The notes under the pieces: model-generated
Seen by the model: the letters and a program-made list of their open reading frames with translations, nothing else
The model's database searches: none
What the model was told of the DNA's origin: nothing
Shown here: positions 32,680 to 41,358 of the stretch, in pieces
Layout: each line of letters begins with the position of its first letter
Position numbering within the stretch: position 1 is the stretch's first letter
Translations under genes and position numbers: made by a program
Source: Vibrio parahaemolyticus
Lineage (GTDB): Bacteria; Pseudomonadota; Gammaproteobacteria; Enterobacterales; Vibrionaceae
DNA length: 64,000 bases
Direction of reading: 5' to 3'
Assembly (NCBI RefSeq): GCF_900460535.1
Contig: NZ_UHIL01000002.1
Coordinates: forward strand, 1,054,001-1,118,000

Positions 32680-35600
32680 ATGGAAGATACGAATCAAAAG
32701 GGCATCATTGCCTATTTTGCCAATAACCCTGTGGCTGCCAACCTGTTGATGGTGTTTATCATCATCATGGGTATCGTGAGTTACATGTTTATCCAGCGTC
32801 AGATGTTCCCGAATATCGAAGTGAACTACATCGACGTTCGCGCGACTTATCCAGGTGCGTCTCCTCAAGAAATTGAAGAGAGTATTTTGGTCAAAGTGGA
32901 AGAGTCGATCAAAGACGTTACTGGCATTAAAAAAGTGGTGTCGCGAGCTTCTCGTGGCAGTGCTTATATTTCTATCGAAGTTGATGTCAACGCGGATATC
33001 AAGCGAGTGCTTGATGATGTGAATCAGCGCATCGATACTATTTCTAACCTGCCTCTTGGCATGGAGCCCATCAATGTCTATCAGGTTGAATGGCGACAAG
33101 ACGTGATAGAAATGGGGCTAGTGGGGGACAGGCCTCTTGAAGAGCTTAAGCCGATTGCGAAGCAGATTGAAGATGAGCTTCTGCAGCTTAATAACGTCAT
33201 GTTGGTGTATTTAAGTGCGCCAGAGGAAGAGATTGCGATTGAAGTCGATCCCCTCGTGCTGCGTAAGTATGACCTAACGTTGAATGACGTAAGCAATGCC
33301 ATTCGTCGTTACTCTGCGAACTTCTCGGCAGGCGAAGTCAAAACAAACTCTGGGATGATTGCGGTTCGAATCGAGAACCAATATTACCGTGGAGATGAGT
33401 TTAGAAATATTCCCGTTAAGCTAGGTGCCAATGGTGCCAAGGTATTGTTGCAAGACATTGCCACCATCAAAGATGGTTTTACCGAAGAAGAGCGCTACTT
33501 CGAGTATTCGGGTCAAAATGCTATCTACATGTCAGTCGAAGCGACGCGCGATCAAAACATCATTCCGGTTGCTCAGTCAGTTCGTGACTACATCGAAGCC
33601 AAAAACAAAACTTTGCCGAGTGATGTTCAGCTAAAAATTCTGGTCGACATGACGTATTACCTAAATGGTCGTCTCGACATGATGCTGAAAAACTTGCTGC
33701 AAGGCGCGGTACTTGTCGCGATCATGTTGACGATTTTCCTACGTTTCCGTTTGGCGATGTGGGTAATGATCGGCTTACCAGTGTGTTTCCTGGGTGCGGT
33801 GATGATGATGCCAGCTTTGGGTATTACAGTGAACATCGTCTCGCTGTTCGCTTTCATCATGGTGCTCGGAATTGTGGTGGATGACGCCATCGTCATGGGA
33901 GAAAGTGCGTACAGTGAAATTGAAGAAAAGGGCGGCGGTGTCGAGAACGTGGTACGCGGTGTCAAACGCGTTGCTACGCCAGCGACATTTGGTGTTCTGA
34001 CAACGATTGCTGTATTCGCACCATTCTTGCTTTCGAGTGGTATTGATAGCGCTTTCTTTTACGGCATTGCTGGTGTCGTGATTCTGTGTTTGATCTTCAG
34101 TTTGATTGAATCAAAGTTGATCCTACCAGCGCACTTGGCACATACCCATTTTAAACCAGTCAAACCTGGTGGATGGCGAGATCGTTTCAACCAACGTTTC
34201 TTCGGCTTTGTTAACGGCACTTATCGTAACTTCGTGAAAGCTTGTACGCATTGGCGTTGGACGGTATTTGCTGTGTTCTGTGGTTTATTGCTGATCAGTG
34301 CTGCATTGGTTAAATCCAACTATGTGCGTGTTATCCCTAACCCGAAAGTACCGACCGATTACCCTGCGATTACTATTGAAATGAATGACACGGTTTCCAG
34401 TGAGCAAACCATTGAAGCGTTGAAAACCATCGAGCGTGTCATGCAAGAGGTCGAGTCTCAAACTATTGCTGATCATGGGCAAGGTATGATTCGCGATGTG
34501 CTTTCTTACAATCGAAGCCGCACCGAAGGACGAGTGTTAGTACCGCTTGTCGATGAGGAAATTCGTCCGTTCAATACCTTTGAACTTGCTCGACGCTGGC
34601 GTGAGGCGATGCCTGTTATTCCGGGGATGAAGAGTATCAAGATCCGCGAACAAAGTGCAGGTGGTGGCGATCGTGATGAGTTTGGCTACTTACTGTTTGG
34701 CTCCAACATCAATGAACTTAATCAAGCAGGACGTTACTTGATTGAACGTTTGCAGCAAGAAGAAGGGTTGTTCGATATCTCGTCATCCATTGATTCAGGC
34801 AGCAAAGAAGTACTTCTTTCTCTTGCGCCTGTTGCGTACGATCTTGGTCTTGACTTGACCATGATTGCGCAACAAGTCGGCGGAAGTTTTTACGGCGGAG
34901 AAGCACAGCGTTTGATTCGCGACGGTGAAGAGATCAAAGTCATGGTTCGCTATCCTCAACTGACTCGTGAAGCGTTTTCTTCATTGCGTTACGCTGTCAT
35001 TACTACGCCAGCAGGCAAGAAAGTGATGCTGGGCGATGTCGTGAATATCAGTGAGCAGCCTGGGGTTAGCACAATTCGTCGCGAAGGTGGTTATCAAACC
35101 GTTTATGTGTACGGCTCTATTGATGAAGAACTCGTTGAGCCACAAGAAATTGTGAAAATCATCGACGATAGTATTTTGCCTGATATGAAGAAGCTGCACC
35201 CAAGTGTCAAAACAGAGCTGGGTGGTGACATCGAAGAGCAAGCCGCGCAACGCAACGAACAAATCATGTTCTTTGTGGCAGGGATGATCATTGTTTATAT
35301 CTTGCTTGCCGTACCATTGAAGAGCTATACCCAGCCTCTTATCGTGATGTCCGTTATACCGTTTAGTCTAACAGGGGCGATTTGGGGACATTTCTGGTTG
35401 GGGCTAGACATTAGCATGATGTCGACATTCGGTTTGATCGCAGCCGCAGGTGTGGTGATTAACGACTCGCTGGTGATGACCGATTATGTGAACCAAGTCC
35501 GAGAAAAAGGAATGAGCATCAAGCAGGCGGTGGTTGAGGCTGGTTGTGCGCGTTTCCGAGCGATTACGCTGACATCCATCACGACCTTTGCGGGTGTATT

Positions 35601-35838
35601 GCCTATTATGTTCGAAACCAGTCTGCAAGCACGTTTCGTAATACCAATGGCTGTCGCTTTGGGCTTTGCTGTGCTGTATGCCACAGTCCTGACGTTGGTG
35701 TTAGTGCCTTGTCTGTATCTAATGCTTGAAGATATTAAAAACATCTTTCGAGCGATTAAGCGCTTCTTCCGGCGTGTCAGTGGTCGTTTTAGAAAAGCGT
35801 CAGTATCTTCAGATATTTCTGCGAATACATCGAACTAG
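32680..35838 (+). CDS. RND efflux permease, AcrB/HAE1-like (system 1)
   Basis: This 1052-residue inner-membrane proton antiporter has the RND layout: helix 1, a large periplasmic loop, helices 2-6, a second periplasmic loop and six more helices. The proton-relay Asp pair is present in helix 4 as GIVVDDAIVM. The helix 10 position that is Lys in AcrB (AKNA) is Asn here (GVVINDSLVM), a feature of a distinct branch. The basic C-terminal tail is about 30 residues. It forms a two-gene operon with the adaptor and ends at a strong terminator. Substrates are unknown. Confidence 0.92.
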   Translation: MEDTNQKGIIAYFANNPVAANLLMVFIIIMGIVSYMFIQRQMFPNIEVNYIDVRATYPGASPQEIEESILVKVEESIKDVTGIKKVVSRASRGSAYISIEVDVNADIKRVLDDVNQRIDTISNLPLGMEPINVYQVEWRQDVIEMGLVGDRPLEELKPIAKQIEDELLQLNNVMLVYLSAPEEEIAIEVDPLVLRKYDLTLNDVSNAIRRYSANFSAGEVKTNSGMIAVRIENQYYRGDEFRNIPVKLGANGAKVLLQDIATIKDGFTEEERYFEYSGQNAIYMSVEATRDQNIIPVAQSVRDYIEAKNKTLPSDVQLKILVDMTYYLNGRLDMMLKNLLQGAVLVAIMLTIFLRFRLAMWVMIGLPVCFLGAVMMMPALGITVNIVSLFAFIMVLGIVVDDAIVMGESAYSEIEEKGGGVENVVRGVKRVATPATFGVLTTIAVFAPFLLSSGIDSAFFYGIAGVVILCLIFSLIESKLILPAHLAHTHFKPVKPGGWRDRFNQRFFGFVNGTYRNFVKACTHWRWTVFAVFCGLLLISAALVKSNYVRVIPNPKVPTDYPAITIEMNDTVSSEQTIEALKTIERVMQEVESQTIADHGQGMIRDVLSYNRSRTEGRVLVPLVDEEIRPFNTFELARRWREAMPVIPGMKSIKIREQSAGGGDRDEFGYLLFGSNINELNQAGRYLIERLQQEEGLFDISSSIDSGSKEVLLSLAPVAYDLGLDLTMIAQQVGGSFYGGEAQRLIRDGEEIKVMVRYPQLTREAFSSLRYAVITTPAGKKVMLGDVVNISEQPGVSTIRREGGYQTVYVYGSIDEELVEPQEIVKIIDDSILPDMKKLHPSVKTELGGDIEEQAAQRNEQIMFFVAGMIIVYILLAVPLKSYTQPLIVMSVIPFSLTGAIWGHFWLGLDISMMSTFGLIAAAGVVINDSLVMTDYVNQVREKGMSIKQAVVEAGCARFRAITLTSITTFAGVLPIMFETSLQARFVIPMAVALGFAVLYATVLTLVLVPCLYLMLEDIKNIFRAIKRFFRRVSGRFRKASVSSDISANTSN

Positions 35839-35861
35839 CATCTCTTTTCTTAATAATAAAT

Positions 35862-35885
35862 AGCAGCCTTCGGGCTGCTTTTTTT
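35862..35885 (+). terminator. Intrinsic terminator of RND operon 1
   Basis: AGCAGCC, TTCG, GGCTGCT and a run of T: a compact UUCG-tetraloop hairpin 23 bases after the permease stop codon. Confidence 0.95.
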
Positions 35886-36176
35886 ATGCCGAGGATTTAG
35901 GCCTGAATGACTTTAGATGAATGTTTGAGGCACACGTTTTGAGCCGATAACTGTGAGGAGAAATGGCGCTCTATACTATAGATTAACTGAATGAAATTGA
36001 CTGTTGGATTTGCTTGGTTAATTTAACACTTGGGGTGCGAAATTTACCATGCTGATATAAATATAAAAACGAACATTTAATTAAGTTATTGAATTTAAAG
36101 GGCTAAAAAGTTGGCATCGTATGTGCAATATATAAATTGTAACCAAAATGAACTGCTAATCCTCAAGGAGCTTATT
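35886..36176. other. AT-rich intergenic region
   Basis: No gene is supported. The stretch contains AT-rich sequence around 36040-36090 that is suitable for a promoter of the next small gene. The open frame of that gene extends into this region, but without a ribosome site. Confidence 0.5.
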
Positions 36177-36443
36177 ATGAAAAGCGTAATTCTATCTACT
36201 CTAGGTCTTATTGTTGTAACTTCATCGCCAATCGCTGCTGCTAACACTTTAGACAGAGAAGAGTGGAGCTCAGATTTACGTCAGGACTTTTCTGAAATGA
36301 AGCATGAAGCTGTAGCAGATATTCAGCAAATGAACATAGACGCAATTGATGCGCGTGATGCTCGAATCGTGAAAAACATCAAAGATGAGCAGGCACAGCT
36401 GGTAAAGGTGAAGTGCCGCAAAGACGAAGCGAGCAAGTCATAA
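36177..36443 (+). CDS. Small exported protein, 88 residues
   Basis: I do not recognise the family. The N-terminus is a signal peptide (MKSVILSTLGLIVVTSS then PIAAA), so the mature protein of about 65 residues is periplasmic or secreted. It is highly charged and helical in pattern: LDREEWSSDLRQDFSEMK, then repeated Asp/Arg/Ala-rich segments (DAIDARDARI, VKNIKDEQ), ending with a basic tail and one Cys. AAGGAG lies six bases before the ATG, and a terminator follows, so it is very likely a real gene. It stands alone and its role is unknown. Confidence 0.78.
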   Translation: MKSVILSTLGLIVVTSSPIAAANTLDREEWSSDLRQDFSEMKHEAVADIQQMNIDAIDARDARIVKNIKDEQAQLVKVKCRKDEASKS

Positions 36444-36537
36444 CCTCCGATTGTGAACAATCAATAAAATTAAAATGATGTATCCAATACGAGTTCGACG
36501 CTAGTTAGCAGTAGGCGTTGACCTTGTTGCTCTACTT

Positions 36538-36562
36538 GCCAGCCTTTCAGGCTGGCCTTTTT
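36538..36562 (+). terminator. Intrinsic terminator
   Basis: GCCAGCC and GGCTGGC form a stem around TTTCA, followed by CTTTTTG. It lies about 95 bases after the small exported-protein gene and probably ends its transcript. Confidence 0.8.
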
Positions 36563-36605
36563 GTATTTACCGCCTAATAAATGGCCGCCAGACAGAAAGA
36601 AAAAA

Positions 36606-36766
36606 GCCCGCAAAGAATTTCCTCTGCGGGCGTAAAAAGGGCACCAAATTGGGTGTCTATTCATTTTGGAGGTGGTCGAACGTCCATATAAAACTGACAA
36701 TAGGCTTGGTGAAAGGCTTACCACCAGCGCGACCAACGGAGCTAAAGTTAACATTGTTGTAATCAT
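36606..36766 (-). promoter_or_regulatory. Possible leader peptide and attenuator-type terminator without downstream gene
   Basis: On the minus strand a small frame starting at 36766 encodes a peptide very rich in Leu and Val (MITTMLTLAPLVALVV, then SLSPSLLSVLYG). It is followed by a CACC/GGTG hairpin and a strong terminator: GCCCGCA (36606-36612) and TGCGGGC (36625-36631) with a run of T after it on this strand. This is the architecture of branched-chain amino acid attenuators. No biosynthetic gene follows, and the start lacks a good ribosome site. It may be a remnant, a small RNA, or a small membrane peptide. Confidence 0.35.
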
Positions 36767-37075
36767 TGTTAAAATGTTAATTCTTCAATCAATGATTTCA
36801 TTATCGTTAGTCTGGATTGTGAATATGTTGTTCGACTGTACGCGCAGTGTGCATAAACTCAGTTTTTGATAACCAATTGACTCATAAATTAAGTTTTGCT
36901 TATTTGTTTTTGTTATATAAATTCGCTCTCAGTATGTTCTCAATCTTTCATATCTCAGATTAAGGTGACATAAAGCCCTTGCATTTGTTAATGATGTGTT
37001 TTGTTTTAGCGCGAGAGCAGCAGCGTGTGTGAGTGGTAGGTTGTGCTCTTAGGTGCGATGGAAATTAAAGCCAAG
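36767..37075. other. Intergenic region without recognised gene
   Basis: No gene is supported. The stretch is AT-rich at 36880-36960. It could hold a minus-strand promoter for the leader-like transcript to the left. Nothing else is recognised. Confidence 0.45.
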
Positions 37076-37111
37076 AAAGTAAAAGAGCAGCCTATTTCGC
37101 TCTTTTACTTT
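37076..37111. terminator. Strong bidirectional intrinsic terminator
   Basis: AAAGTAAAAGAGC and GCTCTTTTACTTT form a perfect 13-bp stem around 10 bases. It lies just downstream of the HAD-phosphatase gene and ends the long minus-strand ABC operon. Confidence 0.92.
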
Positions 37112-37138
37112 GTTAAGATTCGCTTAAGATGTTGGCGA

Positions 37139-37798
37139 CTAACCCCAAGACAAAACCGTCCAATTGGCGTTATTTGCGCGTGCTTTTAATTGTGGGCAAG
37201 GATTCACCAAATATGCGTAATCTGCGTATTCGCACAAAGGTAAATCATTGATGGAGTCGGTGTAAAAGTGAACTTCTGAATAAGATTCTGGCTGAGCATC
37301 TAACCATGCTTTCAAGCGTATAACTTTGCCTTCTCGATAACTCGGAACGCCTGCAATTTCAGCGCTGTAGCTGCCGTGCTTCTCAACCAAATCAATTCCT
37401 AATGCGACGGGAATTCCTAATCGATGGCCGACCGCTTCGACTAAGAATGTCACGCTCGCAGAGATGATAACCATATCGATGTCATCGCGATCCAACTGTG
37501 CTATCAACGTTTTGGATTGCTCAAACTGCTTAGGCAGGATGTGGTGCTCTACACACTCTTCTACCAACGTATGGACGTGTGCAACGGGCATGTCAGCCAA
37601 TGGTGCCATACAGAATTCTAAGTAGTCCTCCATGTCCATTTTGCCTTCTGCGTACAAGGCCATTAAACGCTGATCTTCCTCGATGAAGTTTGGTTGCGTT
37701 GCTATGCCTTTTTCAACCAAAAATGCGTTCCAAATCATCGCACAGTCGGCGTTGATTAGAGTTTCATCCATATCAAAGACGTACAAAGGTTTGGACAT
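37139..37798 (-). CDS. HAD-superfamily subfamily IB phosphatase
   Basis: This 219-residue cytoplasmic hydrolase has the three HAD motifs: FDMDETL (nucleophile Asp), IISASVTF (motif II), and YTDSINDLPL (motif III), with a Lys in REGKVIRL. Subfamily IB includes phosphoserine and phosphorylcholine phosphatases. It is the last gene of an operon encoding an ABC importer and an alkaline phosphatase-superfamily hydrolase; its ATG lies two bases from the stop of the ATPase gene. The natural inference is that it dephosphorylates an imported phosphoester or a breakdown product. The exact substrate is unknown. Confidence 0.85.
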   Translation of the reverse strand: MSKPLYVFDMDETLINADCAMIWNAFLVEKGIATQPNFIEEDQRLMALYAEGKMDMEDYLEFCMAPLADMPVAHVHTLVEECVEHHILPKQFEQSKTLIAQLDRDDIDMVIISASVTFLVEAVGHRLGIPVALGIDLVEKHGSYSAEIAGVPSYREGKVIRLKAWLDAQPESYSEVHFYTDSINDLPLCEYADYAYLVNPCPQLKARANNANWTVLSWG

Positions 37799-37799
37799 G

Positions 37800-38819
37800 T
37801 TAGGCTCTCACTGGTTGAATTTCGTTAAGGTTAAACAATAGCTCTAGTTGACTGCCGTTAGCTAGCAATCGTTCGGATGAACGGTTGAGCAAATCGACCG
37901 TAAGATCGCACTCTTCGACGCATACTTGGTAGCGAATTACATTGCCAAGCAGTTGGTGGTTTTTGATGGTTCCCATCTGCGGTGCAGAAATATGGTTTCC
38001 GTATTGGCGACCATGCTCTTTCACGTAGATGGACTCTGGACGAATTGCCACCTTCCATTCGGTATCGATATTAAAGAGTTGTTTGGCTTTGTTAGCATCG
38101 ACCAAGTTGTAATGCCCCATAAACTCAGCCACAAATTCATTGGCAGGGTGAGTGTAGATCGCTTCTGGTGTGCCGGCTTGAACAATTTCCCCTTTGTTCA
38201 TCAAAAAGATGCGATCAGACATTATCATCGCTTCTTCTTGGTCATGAGTCACAAAGATGGTAGTTAGGTTCATCTCTTCTTGTATGTCTCGGATCTGTTG
38301 GCGAAGATGCTTACGGATCTTTGCATCCAGTGCCGAAAGCGGCTCATCAAGTAAAAGAATACGAGGTTTAACCACGAGCGCTCGGGCTAACGCCACACGC
38401 TGACGTTGGCCTCCTGAAAGTTGGTGTGGGTAGTGTTTTTCTTTGCCTTTTAAGTCAACTAACTCTATCACTTTTGTCACTTCGCGTTGAATTTCATCAG
38501 AGGCGAGTTTCTTCATTTTCAAGCCAAAGGCGATGTTGCCCTCAACCGTCATGTTTGGAAACAGCGCGTAAGACTGAAAAACCATACCGATGCCCCTTTC
38601 TTGTGGCACTTGGTGGGTGATCTCTTCGCCATTTACCCAAATGTCGCCACCATCAACCGGATTTAAACCCGCAAGACTGCGAAGTAGGGTGGATTTACCA
38701 CAGCCACTAGGCCCTAAAAGCGTGATGAACTCGCCTTGTTCGATAGCGAATTGAATGTCTTCAAATACCGTATTATCACCAAAACGTTTGGTAAGGTTTT
38801 TTGCGGTTACGTAACTCAT
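37800..38819 (-). CDS. ABC importer ATP-binding protein (PhnT/PotA/FbpC type)
   Basis: This 339-residue ATPase energises the adjacent importer at the inner membrane. Walker A is GPSGCGKSTL, the signature is LSGGQRQRVALARA, Walker B is ILLLDEPLSALD, and the switch His is in FVTHDQEEA. The C-terminal third is a TOBE-type domain, typical of iron, polyamine and 2-aminoethylphosphonate importers. The start chosen overlaps the stop codon of the upstream permease gene by one base (TAATG); a longer open frame lies inside that gene. It is followed at once by the HAD phosphatase. Confidence 0.92.
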   Translation of the reverse strand: MSYVTAKNLTKRFGDNTVFEDIQFAIEQGEFITLLGPSGCGKSTLLRSLAGLNPVDGGDIWVNGEEITHQVPQERGIGMVFQSYALFPNMTVEGNIAFGLKMKKLASDEIQREVTKVIELVDLKGKEKHYPHQLSGGQRQRVALARALVVKPRILLLDEPLSALDAKIRKHLRQQIRDIQEEMNLTTIFVTHDQEEAMIMSDRIFLMNKGEIVQAGTPEAIYTHPANEFVAEFMGHYNLVDANKAKQLFNIDTEWKVAIRPESIYVKEHGRQYGNHISAPQMGTIKNHQLLGNVIRYQVCVEECDLTVDLLNRSSERLLANGSQLELLFNLNEIQPVRA

Positions 38820-39604
38820 TATTTGACTCCTCGGCTGAAACGACTTGCCAACCAAGTCAGTAAGAAAATAAACAGGAAATAGGTCATCACGAGCGCAGAT
38901 GTGAAGTGGCCGCTGGTTTGACGCATGTTGTACAAGTAGATTTGTAGGGTTTCGTAGCGAGTGCCGACCAAAATATTGGCGAACACGAACTCTCCTAGTA
39001 AGAATGAGAAGGAGAGGAACAACGATGCCATTAAACCTTTCTTTAAATTGGGCAAAATGATCAACAAAAAAGCTTTGGTCGTACTTGCGCCAAGCAAGTG
39101 CGCTGCGTCCGTCAAATCATGTAAATTGATGGCTTCAAAGCTGTTGGAAATGGCGCGATACATAAATGGCAATGCGATGGTGAAGTAAGTACCCACTAAA
39201 ATCCAGGGTGTACCGATGAGGGAAATTTCGCTGTCAGCATAGAGTTGAAGAAGGCCGACAGACGAAACCACTGGTGGTACTGCAAATGGCAGCAAAATCA
39301 GGATATTCATCAGCTTGTCGAGTTTCGGAAAGTAGTAAAACACCACGAAAATCGCAGGCAGTACGAGAACAACACTCAGTGCTAGTGCTGAAAGGCCAAT
39401 AAAGAGCGAGCGACCAAACGCCTGTAAGAAGCGAGGATCCGTAAGCAGTTTAATGTACCAGTCAAAAGTGAAACCATCAGGTAGAATCGTTGCGCCCCAG
39501 CGAGAAGAAATCGAGTAAATGAACGTCGCTAGAATCGGGATCAGCATGATTCCGACGATGGTGTAAACGACGCTTTTATGGAATCGAGAATTTACGTCTT
39601 GCAT
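38819..39604 (-). CDS. ABC importer permease subunit 2 (PhnV-like)
   Basis: This 261-residue inner-membrane permease has about six hydrophobic segments and the BPD_transp_1 coupling region with DAAHLLGASTTKAFLLIILP (the EAA loop that contacts the ATPase). It is the second permease of a binding-protein-dependent importer of the iron/phosphonate/polyamine class. It starts three bases after the first permease gene and overlaps the ATPase gene by one base, so the genes are translationally tight. Substrate identity comes from the binding protein and enzymes in the operon, not from this subunit. Confidence 0.9.
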   Translation of the reverse strand: MQDVNSRFHKSVVYTIVGIMLIPILATFIYSISSRWGATILPDGFTFDWYIKLLTDPRFLQAFGRSLFIGLSALALSVVLVLPAIFVVFYYFPKLDKLMNILILLPFAVPPVVSSVGLLQLYADSEISLIGTPWILVGTYFTIALPFMYRAISNSFEAINLHDLTDAAHLLGASTTKAFLLIILPNLKKGLMASLFLSFSFLLGEFVFANILVGTRYETLQIYLYNMRQTSGHFTSALVMTYFLFIFLLTWLASRFSRGVK

Positions 39605-39607
39605 GGT

Positions 39608-40507
39608 TTACTTCCTGCTTTTCTTAGCTGCGTAACTTTTGGCAATCAGCCACTGGTTAATCACCGTAATAAACGCCAACAGCGCCATTAAGATGACCGA
39701 GATGGCGGCCGCTAAATTTGGCTCTAGGAACAAATCACCAGAGACCAAACTGGCAATACGAATGGTAATGACGTTGTAGTTACCAGAAGTGAGCGCATAG
39801 ACGCTGGCATACGCGCCGATCGCATTGGCGATCAAAATAATGAAAGTGCCAAATAGAGCAGGAGAAAGCACAGGCAAAGCCACTTTCGCCCAATATTGCG
39901 CAGTTCTTGCCCCCAACAGTGCAGCCGCCGCTTGCCAATCATCGCTCAGCGCATCAAAAGCGGGATAAAGCAGTAAAACCGCCAGTGGGATTTGGAAGTA
40001 GATGTAAATCGCCAGCAAGCCCCATTTGCCGTACAAGTCAAAATCACCGAGCAAACCATATTGCTTGAGCAACAACGTAATCGCGCCGTTTGTGCCTAAG
40101 ATGATGATGAAGGCAAACGACAGAGGTACGCCTGCAAAGTTGCTGCTCATGTTGGTGAAGGCAATCACGGCGTCTCTTAGCTTACTGTTTACTCGGCGTA
40201 AGGAAGAAACCAACAGCGTCGCAATGGCGAGCCCGAAAATGCTCGACCAAACGGACAGCCATAAACTGTTTCCGAATGCTTGCAGCATGAACGCAGAATC
40301 GAGTACTTCGATGTAGTTATCGAGAGCGAACTCTCCATCGTAGATAAAGCTGTTAAACAGCACCCAAATCATGGGCGCGAGTTGAAATAGGTAGAAAAAA
40401 AGCGCAAAGGGAACCAGCCAGATTGCGGGTTTGATGCGCTTGAGCCAAACGCTTGTCGTTGGTTTCGCCGCGCGGCTCGCGCTTGGTGATAAAACAGAAC
40501 TGCTCAT
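39608..40507 (-). CDS. ABC importer permease subunit 1 (PhnU-like)
   Basis: This 299-residue permease has a polar N-terminus of about 27 residues, then about six membrane segments. The EAA coupling loop reads AAALLGARTAQYWAKVALPVL. It pairs with the next permease to form the membrane channel of the importer. Its ATG overlaps the stop of the hydrolase gene by four bases (ATGA). This placing of a hydrolase between the binding protein and permeases is unusual and links the enzyme functionally to the transported substrate. Confidence 0.9.
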   Translation of the reverse strand: MSSSVLSPSASRAAKPTTSVWLKRIKPAIWLVPFALFFYLFQLAPMIWVLFNSFIYDGEFALDNYIEVLDSAFMLQAFGNSLWLSVWSSIFGLAIATLLVSSLRRVNSKLRDAVIAFTNMSSNFAGVPLSFAFIIILGTNGAITLLLKQYGLLGDFDLYGKWGLLAIYIYFQIPLAVLLLYPAFDALSDDWQAAAALLGARTAQYWAKVALPVLSPALFGTFIILIANAIGAYASVYALTSGNYNVITIRIASLVSGDLFLEPNLAAAISVILMALLAFITVINQWLIAKSYAAKKSRK

Positions 40508-41328
40508 AGTGCTAACAACGCTTGCGTGTAAGGTTTATTGTGGTCAAGGTTTAACAACTGACAAACCGTGCCACAAATCTCGGTTTGCTTAACGTGACAC
40601 TCTTGATGTGTGAACTTGTCGCCAATCACAAACATCGGAACTTCACGCTCTTCAGGGAGAATACCGCCGTGAGAAAGATCGTTGTTCATGCCATGGTCAC
40701 TGGTGACGATGATCTGATAGCCATCGGCCAACCATTGCACGATGTAATTGGAGAGAATGATGTCTGCACCACGTGCTGAGTTGCGGTATTGGCGAGAATC
40801 CAACCCGTGCTTGTGACCCATGTCATCAATGTTCATTGGGTGGATTAGCAAAAAATCAGGCTGGTGAGTGCGACGCAAATATTCCGCGTCTATGAAAAGC
40901 GCTTCATCAGGATAATGATCCCAATGATAGAAACAGCCGTGCTGAATATTCATTGTTTCATCGTTCGTAAAACGATCGCGAATCGGCTCAAATGGGGCGC
41001 GGTTATAGAGCTCGCTCACCCAGTGGTAAGCCGCCGCCGCCGTCACTTTGCCTTGCGATTTTGCCAAACTAAAGATGGAATCATGATTCGACAGACGAAC
41101 GATATTGTTGTTCACAATGCCGCTTTCTACGGGGCGAACCCCAGTTAAAATGCACTCATACAGTGGACGCGACATTGAAGGGAGTTCACATTGCACGGGG
41201 TAAAGCGTGGCGCGCATTTCTGGTCGTGAATGACCATGTTCTAGTAGACCGTTTAGGTAGCCCATGCAATTGCGGGCTACCTGATAGTTCAGTCCATCTA
41301 GAACAACAAGGATAACCTTATTGCTCAT
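40504..41328 (-). CDS. Alkaline phosphatase-superfamily hydrolase
   Basis: This 274-residue protein lacks a signal peptide, so it acts in the cytoplasm. Superfamily marks are VVLDGLN (metal Asp), CELPSMSRPLYECILTG (the nucleophile region, with Ser where phosphodiesterases often have Thr), HPMNIDDMGHKHG (Asp and His metal ligands) and VTSDHGMN (Asp-His pair). The two-metal centre suits phosphomonoester, phosphodiester or phosphonoacetate-type hydrolysis. It is encoded inside an ABC-importer operon between the binding protein and first permease, so it probably cleaves the imported organophosphorus compound. The precise reaction cannot be assigned. Confidence 0.82.
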   Translation of the reverse strand: MSNKVILVVLDGLNYQVARNCMGYLNGLLEHGHSRPEMRATLYPVQCELPSMSRPLYECILTGVRPVESGIVNNNIVRLSNHDSIFSLAKSQGKVTAAAAYHWVSELYNRAPFEPIRDRFTNDETMNIQHGCFYHWDHYPDEALFIDAEYLRRTHQPDFLLIHPMNIDDMGHKHGLDSRQYRNSARGADIILSNYIVQWLADGYQIIVTSDHGMNNDLSHGGILPEEREVPMFVIGDKFTHQECHVKQTEICGTVCQLLNLDHNKPYTQALLAL

Positions 41329-41358
41329 GATAAATTCTCAATACTTCTTGGAGGGAGG

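Noticed and set aside
32539..33099. Long antisense frame of 186 codons opposite the adaptor and permease
   Set aside because: It is His/Arg/Asp-rich, as expected for the shadow of a real gene, and spans two well-supported genes on the other strand.
36470..36766. Full 98-codon minus-strand frame as a protein
   Set aside because: It runs through a strong terminator and a second hairpin that clearly belong to non-coding sequence; only the first part is kept, as a possible leader peptide.
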